A stretch of 64,000 bases of DNA, from NCBI RefSeq assembly GCF_001598555.1, contig NZ_BCZE01000021.1, forward strand, positions 62,001 through 126,000, read 5' to 3'. The notes below the pieces were generated by a model, which was given only the letters and a program-made list of their open reading frames with translations, ran no database searches and was not told the origin of the DNA. The position numbers were made by a program, and so were the translations under genes. Of this stretch, positions 26,266-35,327 are shown piece after piece (within the stretch, counting starts at the first letter, position 1; the number at the start of each line of letters is the position of its first letter). Source of the stretch: Novosphingobium rosa NBRC 15208. GTDB taxonomy: Bacteria > Pseudomonadota > Alphaproteobacteria > Sphingomonadales > Sphingomonadaceae.

Positions 26266-27333
26266 TTATTCCGCCGCAATGCCCGCCTTGGCGAACATGT
26301 CCTCGGTGGTGTCCTCAAGGAACTCCTCGGCATTGGCGGCATTCTCGCTGCCGCGCGCCTTGCGGCGGGCGTCGAAGCTGCTCCAGACCGTGTTCCAGTC
26401 GCCCTTGGTGGCGCCCTTGGAGTATTCCGTCGCGCGCTGCTCGAAGAAGTTGGCATGCTCCACGCCGTTGAGCAGCGGCTGCAGCCAGGGCAGCGGGTGG
26501 TCCTCGATCATGTAGATCGCGGGCAGGCCCAGCTGCGAGAGGCGCCAGTCGGCGATAAAGCGGATGTAGCGCTTGATGTCCTTGGCGGTCATGCCGGGCA
26601 CGGGGCCCAGCTCGAAGGCCAGATCGATGAAGTTGTCCTCCAGACGCACCGTCTTCTGGCAGCAGTCGATGATGTCTTCCTTCACCGCCTTGGTCAGGCA
26701 GCCGCGCTCTTTCACGAAGGTGTGGAACAGCTTGATGATGCCCTCGCAGTGCAGCGATTCATCGCGCACCGACCAGCTGACGATCTGCCCCATGCCCTTC
26801 ATCTTGTTGAAGCGCGGGAAGTTCATCAGCATGGCGAAGCTGGCGAACAGCTGCACGCCCTCGGTGAAGCCGCCGAACATCGCCAGCGTGCGGGCGATAT
26901 CTTCGTCGCTGTCGACGCCGAAGCTGTGCATGTAATCATGCTTGTCCTTCAGCTCGGCATATTCGAGGAAGGCGCCATATTCGGATTCAGGCATGCCGAT
27001 CGTGTCGAGCAGATGCGAATAGGCCGCGATGTGGATCGTTTCCATGTTGCTGAACGAGGTCAGCATCATCTTGATCTCGGTGGGCTTGAAAACGCGGGCA
27101 TACTTCTCGTGATAGCAGTCCTGCACTTCCACATCCGCCTGGGTGAAGAAGCGGAAGATCTGCGTCAGCAGATTGCGCTCATGCTCGGAGATCTTCTGCG
27201 CCCAGTCGCGGCAGTCCTCGCCCAGCGGCACCTCTTCGGGCAGCCAGTGGACCTGCTGCTGGCGCTTCCACATATCGAAGGCCCAGGGATATTCGAAGGG
27301 CTTGTAGGTCTTGCGGGCTTCGAGAAGGGACAT
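26266..27333 (-). CDS. nrdB: Ribonucleoside-diphosphate reductase beta subunit (class I)
   Basis: A 355-residue radical-generating subunit. Diiron ligands and the radical Tyr are visible in ETIHIAAYS (Glu, His at +3, Tyr at +7) and in RDESLHCEG. The rest is the ferritin-like helical bundle, with an acidic tail for docking into NrdA. It makes the tyrosyl radical used by NrdA to reduce NDPs to dNDPs. It lies downstream of nrdA on the same strand, separated by about 170 bp containing two hairpin repeats. The retained Tyr argues for a class Ia-type cofactor rather than a Tyr-less variant. Confidence 0.96.
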   Translation of the reverse strand: MSLLEARKTYKPFEYPWAFDMWKRQQQVHWLPEEVPLGEDCRDWAQKISEHERNLLTQIFRFFTQADVEVQDCYHEKYARVFKPTEIKMMLTSFSNMETIHIAAYSHLLDTIGMPESEYGAFLEYAELKDKHDYMHSFGVDSDEDIARTLAMFGGFTEGVQLFASFAMLMNFPRFNKMKGMGQIVSWSVRDESLHCEGIIKLFHTFVKERGCLTKAVKEDIIDCCQKTVRLEDNFIDLAFELGPVPGMTAKDIKRYIRFIADWRLSQLGLPAIYMIEDHPLPWLQPLLNGVEHANFFEQRATEYSKGATKGDWNTVWSSFDARRKARGSENAANAEEFLEDTTEDMFAKAGIAAE

Positions 27334-27366
27334 GGGTTTCTAGTCCTAAGAATTAGAAGGATAATC

Positions 27367-27490
27367 GCAGGGGGGTTACCCCCCTGCACCCCATATTGTC
27401 TTCCGACGGGACGTTGGCGCTGAGTTCTATCTCATGCCCGCCTTCAGCGTCGGGAGACGTTATGGGAGCGCGAGGGGATAATCCCCTCGC
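27367..27490. repeat. Pair of palindromic repeats between nrdA and nrdB
   Basis: Two strong hairpins: GCAGGGGGG-TTA-CCCCCCTGC at 27367-27387 and GCGAGGGGAT-A-ATCCCCTCGC at 27470-27490. The flank of the second, ending CGTTATGGGAGC, recurs word for word before a hairpin near 34016-34047, so this is a copy of a dispersed repeat family seen again near 30.4 and 33.8 kb. In an operon such hairpins can set the ratio of the two subunits. Confidence 0.75.
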
Positions 27491-27501
27491 ACCTTACTTG
27501 C

Positions 27502-29589
27502 TTACTGGCAGGCGAGGCATTCCTCGTAATCCGTCTCTTCGGCCGCCTGCAGCTCGATGCGCGGCGCGGCGGAGGTGTTGTCCGCCTCCACACCGCCCGC
27601 GAAACCGGCGCGCTGGATCGACTTGGAACGCAGGTAATAGAGCGACTTGATGCCCTTTTCCCACGCCTGATAATGCAGCATCATCAGGTCCCACTTGTCG
27701 ACATCCGAGGGGATGTAGAGGTTCAGCGACTGGGCCTGATCGATATAGGGCGTGCGGTCCGCGGCGAATTCCAGCAGCCAGCGCTGATCGATCTCGAAGC
27801 TGGTCTTGTAGACAGCCTTTTCGTCGGCGCTCAGGAAGTCCAGATGCTGGATCGAGCCGCCATGCTCCAGGATCGAGTTCCACACATTGGTGGAATCCTT
27901 GGACTTTTCGGCCAGCAGCTTCTGCAGATAGGGGTTCTTCACCACAAAGCTGCCCGAGAGCGTCTTGTGGGTGTAGATGTTGGCCGGGATCGGCTCGATG
28001 CAGGCGCTGGTGCCGCCGCAGATGATGCTGATCGAGGCGGTGGGGGCGATGGCCATCTTGCAGCTGAAGCGCTGCATCACGCCCATATCGGCGGCATCGG
28101 GGCAGGCCCCGCGTTCTTGCGCCAGCAGAATGCTCGCCTCGTCCGCCTTGGCCGAGACATGCTTGAACATCTTGAGGTTCCAGGCCTTGGCCATGGCGCT
28201 CTCGAAAGCGATGCCCTTCTTCTGCAGGAAAGAGTGATAACCCATCACGCCCATGCCGACCGAACGCTCACGCGCGGCGGAATACTTCGCGCGGGCCATC
28301 TCGTCGGGCGCGCGGTCGATATAGTCCTGCAGGACGTTGTCGAGGAAACGCATCACGTCCTCGATGAAGACCTTGTCGCCGTTCCACTCGTCCCAGGTTT
28401 CCAGGTTCAGCGAGGAGAGGCAGCACACGGCGGTGCGGTCATTGCCCAGATGGTCCTTGCCGGTGGGCAGGGTGATCTCGCTGCACAGGTTGGAGGTGTA
28501 GACCTTCAGGCCCAGATCGCGGTGATGCTTGGGCATCATGCGGTTCACCGTGTCCGAGAAGACCAGATAGGGCTCGCCGGTGGCCAGACGCACCTCGACC
28601 AGCTTCTGGAAGAGCGAGCGGGCGTTGACCTTGCCGCGCACGCTGCCATCCTTGGGCGATTTCAGGTCGAAATCGGCGCCATCGCGCACGGCGCGCATGA
28701 AGTCGTCGGTCAGCAGCACGCCATGGTGCAGGTTGAGCGCCTTGCGGTTGAAATCGCCGCTCGTCTTGCGGATTTCGAGGAACTCCTCGATCTCCGGGTG
28801 CGAGACATCGAGATAGCAGGCCGCCGAACCGCGACGCAGCGAACCCTGCGAAATCGCCAGGGTCAGCGAATCCATCACGCGCACGAAGGGGATGATGCCG
28901 CTGGTCTTGCCGTTCAGGCCCACGGTTTCGCCAATGCCGCGCACCTTGCCCCAATAGGTGCCGATACCGCCGCCGCGCGAGGCGAGCCAGACGTTCTCGT
29001 TCCAGGTGTTGACGATGCCTTCCAGGCTGTCCTCAACCGTGTTGAGGTAGCAGCTGATCGGCAGGCCGCGCCCGGTGCCGCCGTTCGACAGAACGGGCGT
29101 GGCGGGCATGAACCACAGGCGGCTGATGTAATCATACAGACGCTGGGCGTGATCCTGATCGTCGGCATAGGCATCGGCGACGCGGGCGAAGAGATCCTGA
29201 TAGGACTCGCCGGGCAGCAGATAGCGGTCGTCCAGCGTTTCCTTGCCGAAGTCGGTCAGCAGCGCGTCGCGCTGGACATCGGTGCGGATCGTGAAGCGGC
29301 GCGGATGCACCATCTTGGAATCGTTCTTGTCGAACGCCGGAGCCGCTTTCGGGGCGGCGGCAGCGGCGGTTGCCGCACCGGCCAGCATGCCCGCCAGCAA
29401 GGTGGAATCCAGCGAGTTGTCGATCAGCTCAGCCGTAGCCATATCAACCTTATCGTTCATGGGCAGTGCCGGGCGTGCGCCCGCCTCCTTTTTTTTGTTG
29501 CCGGCCTTGGTGCCGGTGGGGGCAGGCGCGTCGGCCAGCCGTTCGTCGGCAGCCGCAGCCGCCTCTTGATCCTGTGCGCCGAACGTCAC
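27502..29589 (-). CDS. nrdA: Ribonucleoside-diphosphate reductase alpha subunit without ATP-cone
   Basis: Catalytic subunit of about 695 residues. Active-site cysteines appear in PISCYLNTV, in NLCSEITLP (thiyl radical position) and in AVCCLSSLNL, and the redox pair CLAC ends the protein. The N-terminus is an Ala/Lys-rich linker that runs straight into the catalytic barrel (HPRRFTIRTD), with no ATP-cone, so the usual dATP off-switch seems absent. The start is uncertain: I prefer GTG at 29589 with AGGGG upstream; ATG at 29460 would remove 43 residues. It precedes nrdB. A candidate NrdR box pair lies about 200-240 bp upstream. Confidence 0.93.
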   Translation of the reverse strand: MTFGAQDQEAAAAADERLADAPAPTGTKAGNKKKEAGARPALPMNDKVDMATAELIDNSLDSTLLAGMLAGAATAAAAAPKAAPAFDKNDSKMVHPRRFTIRTDVQRDALLTDFGKETLDDRYLLPGESYQDLFARVADAYADDQDHAQRLYDYISRLWFMPATPVLSNGGTGRGLPISCYLNTVEDSLEGIVNTWNENVWLASRGGGIGTYWGKVRGIGETVGLNGKTSGIIPFVRVMDSLTLAISQGSLRRGSAACYLDVSHPEIEEFLEIRKTSGDFNRKALNLHHGVLLTDDFMRAVRDGADFDLKSPKDGSVRGKVNARSLFQKLVEVRLATGEPYLVFSDTVNRMMPKHHRDLGLKVYTSNLCSEITLPTGKDHLGNDRTAVCCLSSLNLETWDEWNGDKVFIEDVMRFLDNVLQDYIDRAPDEMARAKYSAARERSVGMGVMGYHSFLQKKGIAFESAMAKAWNLKMFKHVSAKADEASILLAQERGACPDAADMGVMQRFSCKMAIAPTASISIICGGTSACIEPIPANIYTHKTLSGSFVVKNPYLQKLLAEKSKDSTNVWNSILEHGGSIQHLDFLSADEKAVYKTSFEIDQRWLLEFAADRTPYIDQAQSLNLYIPSDVDKWDLMMLHYQAWEKGIKSLYYLRSKSIQRAGFAGGVEADNTSAAPRIELQAAEETDYEECLACQ

Positions 29590-30162
29590 TTGCAATCGCC
29601 CCTTCGAATCCACGCAGCCGGCGGTGTCCCGCCTGAAAAAACTCTGACCGGCTCCTCCATGAGCCGGGCTATGACTGAAAGCCCCCGCCTTCACCCCATT
29701 CGCCTGCCATGCGCACCTCAAGACAACCGCAAAACCCGGAGAACCGGGTGGAATGCAGCCAGAATCGAGGCATCGGCGCCTTACGGTCGAATACTAGGTG
29801 TTGAGGCGCCGAAGCACATTCAGACACTAGAGCTTGTGGCGCGGTCCAATTCAGGGCGCAAGAGGGCAAAACCATACCAAGCGCTTCGCTCGCTTTCCGC
29901 ACAGCTTTTTGCAGTGCCGCGACGCGCCGGAAATCTGCCACCGCGCTGTCGCGCAAGAGTCAAAATTACGTACTAAAAATTTTTCTCTCCACAGCGATGA
30001 TCGAGTCGATACGAACCCCATCGGCCTGCTTTGCGCGACTCAGCTGGGCAGGTTTGGTGGCTGCTGGTTCACGCCACCACAAGCTCTGGTGTCATCCCGA
30101 TCTTGCCCCTAGAATCATCCCCCATGGAATCAAGCATCTGACCCCATAAGGACACCACAACC
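29590..30162. other. nrdA upstream / divergent intergenic region
   Basis: About 570 bp with no convincing gene between the divergent nrdA and the small membrane-protein gene. It holds the candidate NrdR boxes and AAGGA before the latter. No RNA gene was recognised. Confidence 0.4.
29791..29838 (-). promoter_or_regulatory. Candidate NrdR box pair upstream of nrdA
   Basis: Two related 15-bp sites, ATACTAGGTGTTGAG and ACACTAGAGCTTGTG, start 33 bp apart. They agree at 10 of 15 positions, and the second resembles the ACACTA...TTGTG NrdR consensus. NrdR boxes usually occur in pairs about three helical turns apart before nrd operons. Assignment is by eye. Confidence 0.45.
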
Positions 30163-30396
30163 ATGCTCCGCATCATCGGCGCCCTGTTTTCGGGATTTTT
30201 TATCGGCCTCCTTGCGCGCTGGCTCTATCCCGGCGCGGTGCATCTGGGCCTGATCGCCACGATCCTGCTGGGCATCGGTGGTTCACTGCTCGCCGAGTTG
30301 GTGGCGCGTCGGCAAGGGTCGAGCCAACCGGTGGGCTGTCTCGCCTCGGTGTTGGGGGCGATGGCGTTGATTTTGTTGGGCCGGTTGTTGGGGTAA
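30163..30396 (+). CDS. GlsB/YeaQ/YmgE-family small membrane protein
   Basis: A 77-residue protein with three TM segments. The pattern GFFIGLLARWLYPGA followed by ATILLGIGGSLLAELVA is diagnostic of the GlsB/YeaQ (transglycosylase-associated) family, small inner-membrane proteins often induced under stress and of unclear biochemical role. AAGGA lies upstream at good spacing. Its stop is embedded in the first arm of a long inverted repeat, so that repeat may serve as its transcription end. Confidence 0.8.
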   Translation: MLRIIGALFSGFFIGLLARWLYPGAVHLGLIATILLGIGGSLLAELVARRQGSSQPVGCLASVLGAMALILLGRLLG

Positions 30397-30652
30397 GAAG
30401 GAAGGGAAGATGCGAGGGCCATCGCCCTCGCGCTCCCTTTCCTTGTCGACATTGCGCACAACCGATCGGTTCCGCACGCATTGATAGCGCCGCAGGCAGA
30501 AAGGATATGTGGCACCACATCGCCAGCCTTGCGCAAACCATGATGATTGCCTGCGGCGCTATGAGCAGGCGCACTGCCGCTTAGTCAGGGCGCAACGAAG
30601 ACATTAAAGGGAGCGCGAGGGCGATGGCCCTCGCATCTTCCCTTCCTTCTTA
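30394..30652. repeat. Composite palindromic element with perfect 47-bp inverted ends
   Basis: Positions 30394-30440 and 30606-30652 are perfect reverse complements over 47 bp, each itself holding a hairpin (GCGAGGGC/GCCCTCGC). Inside, a second perfect 15-bp inverted repeat (30484-30498 and 30548-30562) is built on GCGCCGCAGGCA. The same architecture recurs at 33.8-34.1 kb. It encodes nothing recognisable and lies between two converging genes, overlapping both stop regions. Confidence 0.85.
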
Positions 30653-32224
30653 AGGCACCAGCACCGTATCCACCGCCTCATCCAGCGTCTGGGGGTAATC
30701 GCGGGTGCAATGCAGCCCCCGGCTCTCATGCCGCTTCAGGGCAGACCGCACGATCAGATCGGCGCTCTGCAGCAGGTTGCGCAGTTCGATCAGGTCGGTG
30801 CTGACGCGGAAGTGGCCGTAATAGTCCTCCACCTCATCGAAGAGCATCTTGATGCGGTGCGCGGCGCGTTCCAGCCGCTTGGTGCTGCGCTGGATGCCGA
30901 CATAGTTCCACATAAAGCGCCGGATCTCGGTCCAGTTCTGCTTGATGATGACCTCCTCGTCGGAATCGGACACGCGGCTCTCGTCCCATGCCCGCACCGG
31001 AGGGGGCACGTCGAAGGCATCCCAGTGATCGAGGATATCGGCGGCGGCAGCCTCGCCAAACACGAAGCATTCCAGCAGCGAGTTCGAGGCAAGACGGTTC
31101 GCCCCATGCAACCCGCTCTCGGTGCATTCGCCTGCGGCGTACAGTCCCGGCAGATCGGTGCGGCCATCCAGATCGATCATGATCCCGCCGCAGGTGTAGT
31201 GCTGCGCGGGCACGACCGGGATCGGCTCCTTCGTCATATCGATGCCCAGCCCCAGCAGCTTTTCGTGGATGTTGGGGAAATGGTGGCGGACGAAGTCCTC
31301 GGGCATATGGCTGATGTCGAGGTGGACGTAATCCAGACCATCGCGCTTGATCTCGGCATCGATGGCGCGGGCGACGATATCGCGCGGAGCCAGTTCCAGC
31401 CTTTCATCATAATCGGGCATGAAGCGCTTGCCGGTGCGCGGGTTGATCAGCCGCCCGCCCTCGCCGCGCACCGCCTCGGTGATGAGGAAGTTCTTGATCT
31501 CAAGGTTGTAGAGGCAGGTGGGGTGGAACTGCATCATCTCCATATTGCCGACGCGCGCCCCCGCGCGCCAGGCCATGGCGATGCCGTCCCCCGTCGCCCC
31601 GCGCGGCGCGGTGGAGTATTGATAGACACGCCCCGCCCCGCCGGTCGCCAGAATGGTGGCGCGGGCGGTGTGCGTTTCCACATGGCCGGTCGCCTCATCC
31701 AGCGCATAGACGCCCCACACCCGGCCCGAGCCCGAATAGCGCATCTCATGCCGCCCGGTGATGAGGTCGATGCAGCTGCGCCCCGGCAGCAGGGTGATGT
31801 TGGGATGGTCCTGCGCGGCTTTCAGCAGCGCCGACTGCACCGCCCAGCCCGTCGCGTCATCCACATGCACGATGCGACGGTGCGAATGGCCGCCCTCGCG
31901 CGTCAGATGGAGGTGGTCGTCCTCCATGTTGAACGGCACGCCCAGCTCGATCAGGCGGTCGATGGCATGGGGCGCGCGCTCGATCACGAACTCCACCGTT
32001 TCCTGCCGGTTGAGCCCGGCGCCCGCCACCATCGTGTCGCTGATATGGTTCTCGAAGGTGTCGCCGGAATCCAGCACGGCGGCGATCCCGCCCTGCGCCC
32101 AGGCGGTGGACCCGCCGGTCAGCGAGCCCTTGGCCAGCACCAGCACTTTCAGCCGCTGCGCCAGCGCCAGCGCCGCCGTCAAACCGGCTGCTCCGGAGCC
32201 CACCACGATCACATCGGCCATCAT
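30650..32224 (-). CDS. nadB: L-aspartate oxidase
   Basis: A 524-residue flavoprotein of the succinate dehydrogenase/fumarate reductase family. The FAD-binding GSGAAGLTAALAL is at the N-terminus, GGSTAWAQGGIA is diagnostic of NadB, and active-site blocks HYTCGGIMID and ECTESGLHGANRLASNSLLE follow. It oxidises L-aspartate to iminoaspartate, the first step of de novo NAD synthesis. Two adjacent ATG codons (32224, 32221) are possible starts. No nadA or nadC is adjacent in this window. Its stop overlaps the end of the 47-bp inverted repeat. Confidence 0.96.
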   Translation of the reverse strand: MMADVIVVGSGAAGLTAALALAQRLKVLVLAKGSLTGGSTAWAQGGIAAVLDSGDTFENHISDTMVAGAGLNRQETVEFVIERAPHAIDRLIELGVPFNMEDDHLHLTREGGHSHRRIVHVDDATGWAVQSALLKAAQDHPNITLLPGRSCIDLITGRHEMRYSGSGRVWGVYALDEATGHVETHTARATILATGGAGRVYQYSTAPRGATGDGIAMAWRAGARVGNMEMMQFHPTCLYNLEIKNFLITEAVRGEGGRLINPRTGKRFMPDYDERLELAPRDIVARAIDAEIKRDGLDYVHLDISHMPEDFVRHHFPNIHEKLLGLGIDMTKEPIPVVPAQHYTCGGIMIDLDGRTDLPGLYAAGECTESGLHGANRLASNSLLECFVFGEAAAADILDHWDAFDVPPPVRAWDESRVSDSDEEVIIKQNWTEIRRFMWNYVGIQRSTKRLERAAHRIKMLFDEVEDYYGHFRVSTDLIELRNLLQSADLIVRSALKRHESRGLHCTRDYPQTLDEAVDTVLVP

Positions 32225-32524
32225 TGCCTGCCTCTCCCTGACGCTTGCGCCTCACGTTTGCGAAGGGTGCCATGCCGCCAATGACGCCCCGCATCAATCC
32301 CGTTCAACGTCTTACAGCCCACTCCGGCCCTGTCGGCCCGCCGGCCCGCTTGCGATAAGCGGAGCAAAACTCGCGGCAAACCGCCAGTTTTTATTTATTT
32401 TTTATATGCCATCTTCCGCAGCAGATCAGGAGGCGTTAAGTTACGGGAAACTACCCGAACGGGCCGCCGGTCATGGCCCATCAAGTGGATCATGGACCGG
32501 TGTTGCCTATGTGGAGTGAAGCCA
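32225..32524. other. Intergenic region upstream of nadB
   Basis: About 300 bp between the divergent nadB and a small orphan gene. A short AT-rich patch (around 32390-32405) is the only distinctive part and could be promoter sequence. No gene seen. Confidence 0.35.
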
Positions 32525-32698
32525 ATGGCCCTCAACCTGTTTTGCTTTTTCGGTCGTCACATGCCCCGGCGCAGCCATATGAAATGGGACGGCGCGCATT
32601 TCGTAAGCGACTGCCGCTTCTGCAAAAGCCCCATCCGCAAGCACAAGACCGGCTGGCAGAAAATCGAAGGCGGGGACCAGCCGCTGGCCACCCGCTAG
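32525..32698 (+). CDS. Small Cys/His-containing protein of unknown function
   Basis: A 57-residue protein beginning MALNLFCFFGRH, with a Cys-x2-Cys pair (DCRFCKS) and several His residues, suggestive of a small zinc-binding knuckle. The start is supported by GGAG 8 bp upstream. Similar short proteins starting with a Leu-Phe-Cys/Gly-Arg-His pattern occur in sphingomonads as far as I recall, but I cannot name a family. It could be a chance reading frame; RBS and cysteine pattern favour a gene. Confidence 0.5.
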   Translation: MALNLFCFFGRHMPRRSHMKWDGAHFVSDCRFCKSPIRKHKTGWQKIEGGDQPLATR

Positions 32699-32799
32699 AG
32701 CAGGATGCGTGATTTCGGGGTTACGCACCCCGCTCTAGGTTTTTGTTGTTGCATCGTTTTCGCGAAAACCGGTTCCCACTTTTTCGCACGATGCTCTAA
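32696..32799. repeat. Alphaproteobacterial dispersed palindromic repeat
   Basis: The stretch read on the minus strand carries AGAGCATCGTGCG, a GTGGGAACCGG core and TTTTCGCGAAAA. This matches a family of imperfect palindromes scattered through many alphaproteobacterial genomes between genes. A second stem (TAGAGC...GCTCTA, 32696-32737) is fused to it. It follows a gene end and may act as a transcript end. Confidence 0.75.
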
Positions 32800-32818
32800 A
32801 GGCGGCCCCGGCCAAAGA

Positions 32819-33763
32819 TCAGATGTTGCTGGTCAGGCTGACGAAGACGTCTTCCAGATCGGCCTCGCGGGTCGAGACATCGACAATGCCCAGCCCCTGG
32901 CCCTGCACCAGCGCCAGCACCTCACCGGCATTGGTGCGGTCCTTGTCATAGGTGATCTCGATCATCCGCTCGCCCACCACGGCGCTTTTCGTGACCCGCG
33001 CATCGGAGGCCGCCAGACCTGCAGGCCCCAGATCGCGGTCCACCGTCACCACCACCACCTTCTCGCGCGCCATATCGACCAGCTCGCGCGTGGGTTTGTT
33101 GGTGATCAGCTCGCCATGGTTGATGATGGCGATGCGGTCGCACAGCGCCTCGGCCTCTTCCAGATAGTGGGTGGTCAGCACCACCGTCACGCCCTCGTCG
33201 TTGAGCTGCTTGACCAGCTCCCACAGCTGGCGGCGCAGCTCCACGTCCACGCCCGCCGTGGGCTCGTCCAGCACGAGCACCGGGGGCGTATGGACCATCG
33301 CCTTGGCCACCAGCAGGCGGCGCTTCATGCCGCCCGACAGCGTGCGCGCGTAGGCATGGGCCTTGTCGGCCAGATGCACGGCCTCCAGCAGAGCATCGCT
33401 GATCCGGTCGCCATTGGGGATGCCATAGAGACCGGCCTGATTCTCCAGCACCTCACGCGGGGTGAAGAAGGGGTCGAACACGATTTCCTGAGGGACGATG
33501 CCGATCGCGCGGCTGGCATTGCGGCGCTGCTCGTCGATATCGAAACCCCAGATGTTGACGGTGCCGCTGGTCTTCATCACCAGCCCGGCCAGCGTGTTGA
33601 TCAGCGTGGACTTGCCCGCGCCATTGGGCCCCAGCAGCCCGAAGATCTGCCCCTGAGGCACATCGAAGCTGACGCCCTTCAAAGCCAGCTTGCCCTCGCC
33701 GCCTCCAGCCGGAGCATAGCGCTTGACGAGATCACGGATGGCGATGGCGGGGGCGTTGGTCAT
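32819..33763 (-). CDS. ABC transporter ATP-binding protein (NodI/DrrA type), orphan
   Basis: A 314-residue ATPase with Walker A GPNGAGKST, signature LSGGMKRRL, Walker B VLVLDEP and H-loop TTHYLEEAE, plus an about 90-residue C-terminal extension as in the ABC-2 exporters NodI and DrrA. Such ATPases pair with an ABC-2 permease to export polysaccharides or drugs, but no permease gene is next to it: both flanks carry dispersed repeats. It must work with a partner encoded elsewhere. The substrate is unknown. Confidence 0.9.
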   Translation of the reverse strand: MTNAPAIAIRDLVKRYAPAGGGEGKLALKGVSFDVPQGQIFGLLGPNGAGKSTLINTLAGLVMKTSGTVNIWGFDIDEQRRNASRAIGIVPQEIVFDPFFTPREVLENQAGLYGIPNGDRISDALLEAVHLADKAHAYARTLSGGMKRRLLVAKAMVHTPPVLVLDEPTAGVDVELRRQLWELVKQLNDEGVTVVLTTHYLEEAEALCDRIAIINHGELITNKPTRELVDMAREKVVVVTVDRDLGPAGLAASDARVTKSAVVGERMIEITYDKDRTNAGEVLALVQGQGLGIVDVSTREADLEDVFVSLTSNI

Positions 33764-33809
33764 GGGCGCTCTTTAGGGCGGGTGGCTGGGAAGGGGAAGA
33801 AGGTTTGAA

Positions 33810-34065
33810 GGGAGAAATGCGAGGGTCATAACCCTCGCGCTCCCTTTAATGTCCACGTTGCGCCTCGGATTCGGCCTTGCGCCCAGATTGCCGCGCCGCA
33901 GGCATGAAAAGGATGGCACAGCCTATCAGGCATCCACTGCCTGCGGCGCTTTGCCTCACGCAGGTGGAGAGCCAAGGCGCACCATGTCGGCGCCACCACC
34001 CTATCGCCGGGAGACGTTATGGGAGCGCGAGGGGGTACCCCCCTCGCATCTTCCTTTCTTTTTAC
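33810..34065. repeat. Second copy of composite palindromic element
   Basis: Hairpin GCGAGGGT/ACCCTCGC at 33819-33838, an inner inverted repeat GCGCCGCAGGCA (33893-33904) / TGCCTGCGGCGC (33938-33949), and an outer hairpin near 34027-34047. The plan and internal words (CTCCCTTTAATGTC, CGTTGCGCC) match the element at 30.4-30.65 kb, but the arms have diverged and are not perfect complements. It lies between two genes reading the same way and touches the glycosyltransferase stop. Confidence 0.8.
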
Positions 34066-35327
34066 CCCATAACCCGCGCAAAAGCCGGAGCAGGCGCCAG
34101 CCGGCCACGCCGCGCGCCCACCCGACGCTCGGCCCGCGCCAGAGCTGCCGGATACACATCTCCGATCAGCTGGTTGAACGTCCGCTCCCAGCTGAAACGG
34201 CTGGCGACATGCTCGCGCGCCGCCGCGCCCATAGCGGGAGCACCCCGCTCCCAGACGGTCTGCACATGGCGGGCCATGGCGGCCATATCGTCCACCGGGG
34301 CCAGCAGGCCGAGCCCGGCGGGCACACGCGCCGGCATGGCCCCCGAAGACACGCCCACCACCGGCAGGCCGCTGGCCTGCGCCTCGATCACGGAAATGCC
34401 GAAGGTCTCGTCCGCCATGGCCGAAACATAGATGTCGGCGGAGGCGAGGCCGCGCGCCAGCGTATCGCGGTCATCCACGAAGCCGGGCAGCGCGATGGGC
34501 AGGCCCTGCGTCTCGCGGATCAGCCTGTCGCGCAGCTTGCCGTCGCCGAACATCACCATGGCGGCGCCCATCTCGGGGGGCAGCTGGCGGAACATCTCGA
34601 TCAGGCGGTCGGCGCGCTTTTCATTGTCGATGCGCCCGGCATAGGCGAGCAACGGGCCATGGTCGGGGAAATGCGGCGCGCCCAGCCCCAACGCGGCGCG
34701 CAGGGAGGGATCGCGGCGCGCGGGATCGAAGCGCTGCGTGTCCACGCCCAGCGACAGCACATTCACGTGATGGATGCCCCATGCGCCCAGCTGCGCCTTC
34801 ACCGGCTCGTTCAGCGCATAGAGCCGGTCGAACAGGCGGTAGGTGACATTGGCATAGACCACGCTGACCTGCTTGAGCGCCTGCCCCAGCTTCGCCCCGA
34901 ACATCTGGGAGGCGACTCGGTGGACATGCACATTGGGAAAATCGGTGTGATAGCCGGCCACCAGCGCGGTTTCGGGGTGAGCGCGGGCGTAATGGATCGC
35001 CGTCCAGGGCAGCACCCAGGGGCAAAGCGATTCGATCACATCGGGGCGGTAATGCTCCAGCACCTCGCGCACGGCGCCGGTGCGCATGATGAAGCGGTAA
35101 TTGGGGCTGCCGCGCACCTGTTTGGCGCCAATCTCGACCCAGATGTGGCGGCCTTTTTCCACCACGCGATCCACCTCGCCCGGCACGATCTGCAGCAGGC
35201 GGTGGTTGGTGCGCTCGAGGATGTGGCGCTGCTTTTCGCGCATATAGGTGCCGACCCCGCCGCCGCCCGTGGCGGCATAGCTTTGGGTGAGATCACAGAT
35301 CAGCAGCGACTTTTGAGAAACGGACAT
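34062..35327 (-). CDS. GT4-family glycosyltransferase
   Basis: A 421-residue GT-B glycosyltransferase. The N-terminal glycine loop TGGGGVGTYMREK, LAYAGRIDNEKRADRLIE and the EX7E motif ETFGISVIEAQASGLPVVG in the C-terminal domain place it in family GT4 (retaining). The start is chosen because AAGGGA lies 6 bp upstream of the Met before SVSQK. The donor is likely a nucleotide sugar; the acceptor is unknown. No other polysaccharide gene is adjacent. A lipid or exopolysaccharide role is possible. Confidence 0.88.
   Translation of the reverse strand: MSVSQKSLLICDLTQSYAATGGGGVGTYMREKQRHILERTNHRLLQIVPGEVDRVVEKGRHIWVEIGAKQVRGSPNYRFIMRTGAVREVLEHYRPDVIESLCPWVLPWTAIHYARAHPETALVAGYHTDFPNVHVHRVASQMFGAKLGQALKQVSVVYANVTYRLFDRLYALNEPVKAQLGAWGIHHVNVLSLGVDTQRFDPARRDPSLRAALGLGAPHFPDHGPLLAYAGRIDNEKRADRLIEMFRQLPPEMGAAMVMFGDGKLRDRLIRETQGLPIALPGFVDDRDTLARGLASADIYVSAMADETFGISVIEAQASGLPVVGVSSGAMPARVPAGLGLLAPVDDMAAMARHVQTVWERGAPAMGAAAREHVASRFSWERTFNQLIGDVYPAALARAERRVGARRGRLAPAPAFARVMG

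Noticed and set aside
27673-29976. 767-residue reading frame opposite nrdA
   Set aside because: It runs antisense to a well-supported nrdA, has no domain content and shows the composition expected of a GC-rich shadow frame.
30710-32284. 524-residue frame opposite nadB
   Set aside because: Antisense shadow of L-aspartate oxidase with no recognisable motif.
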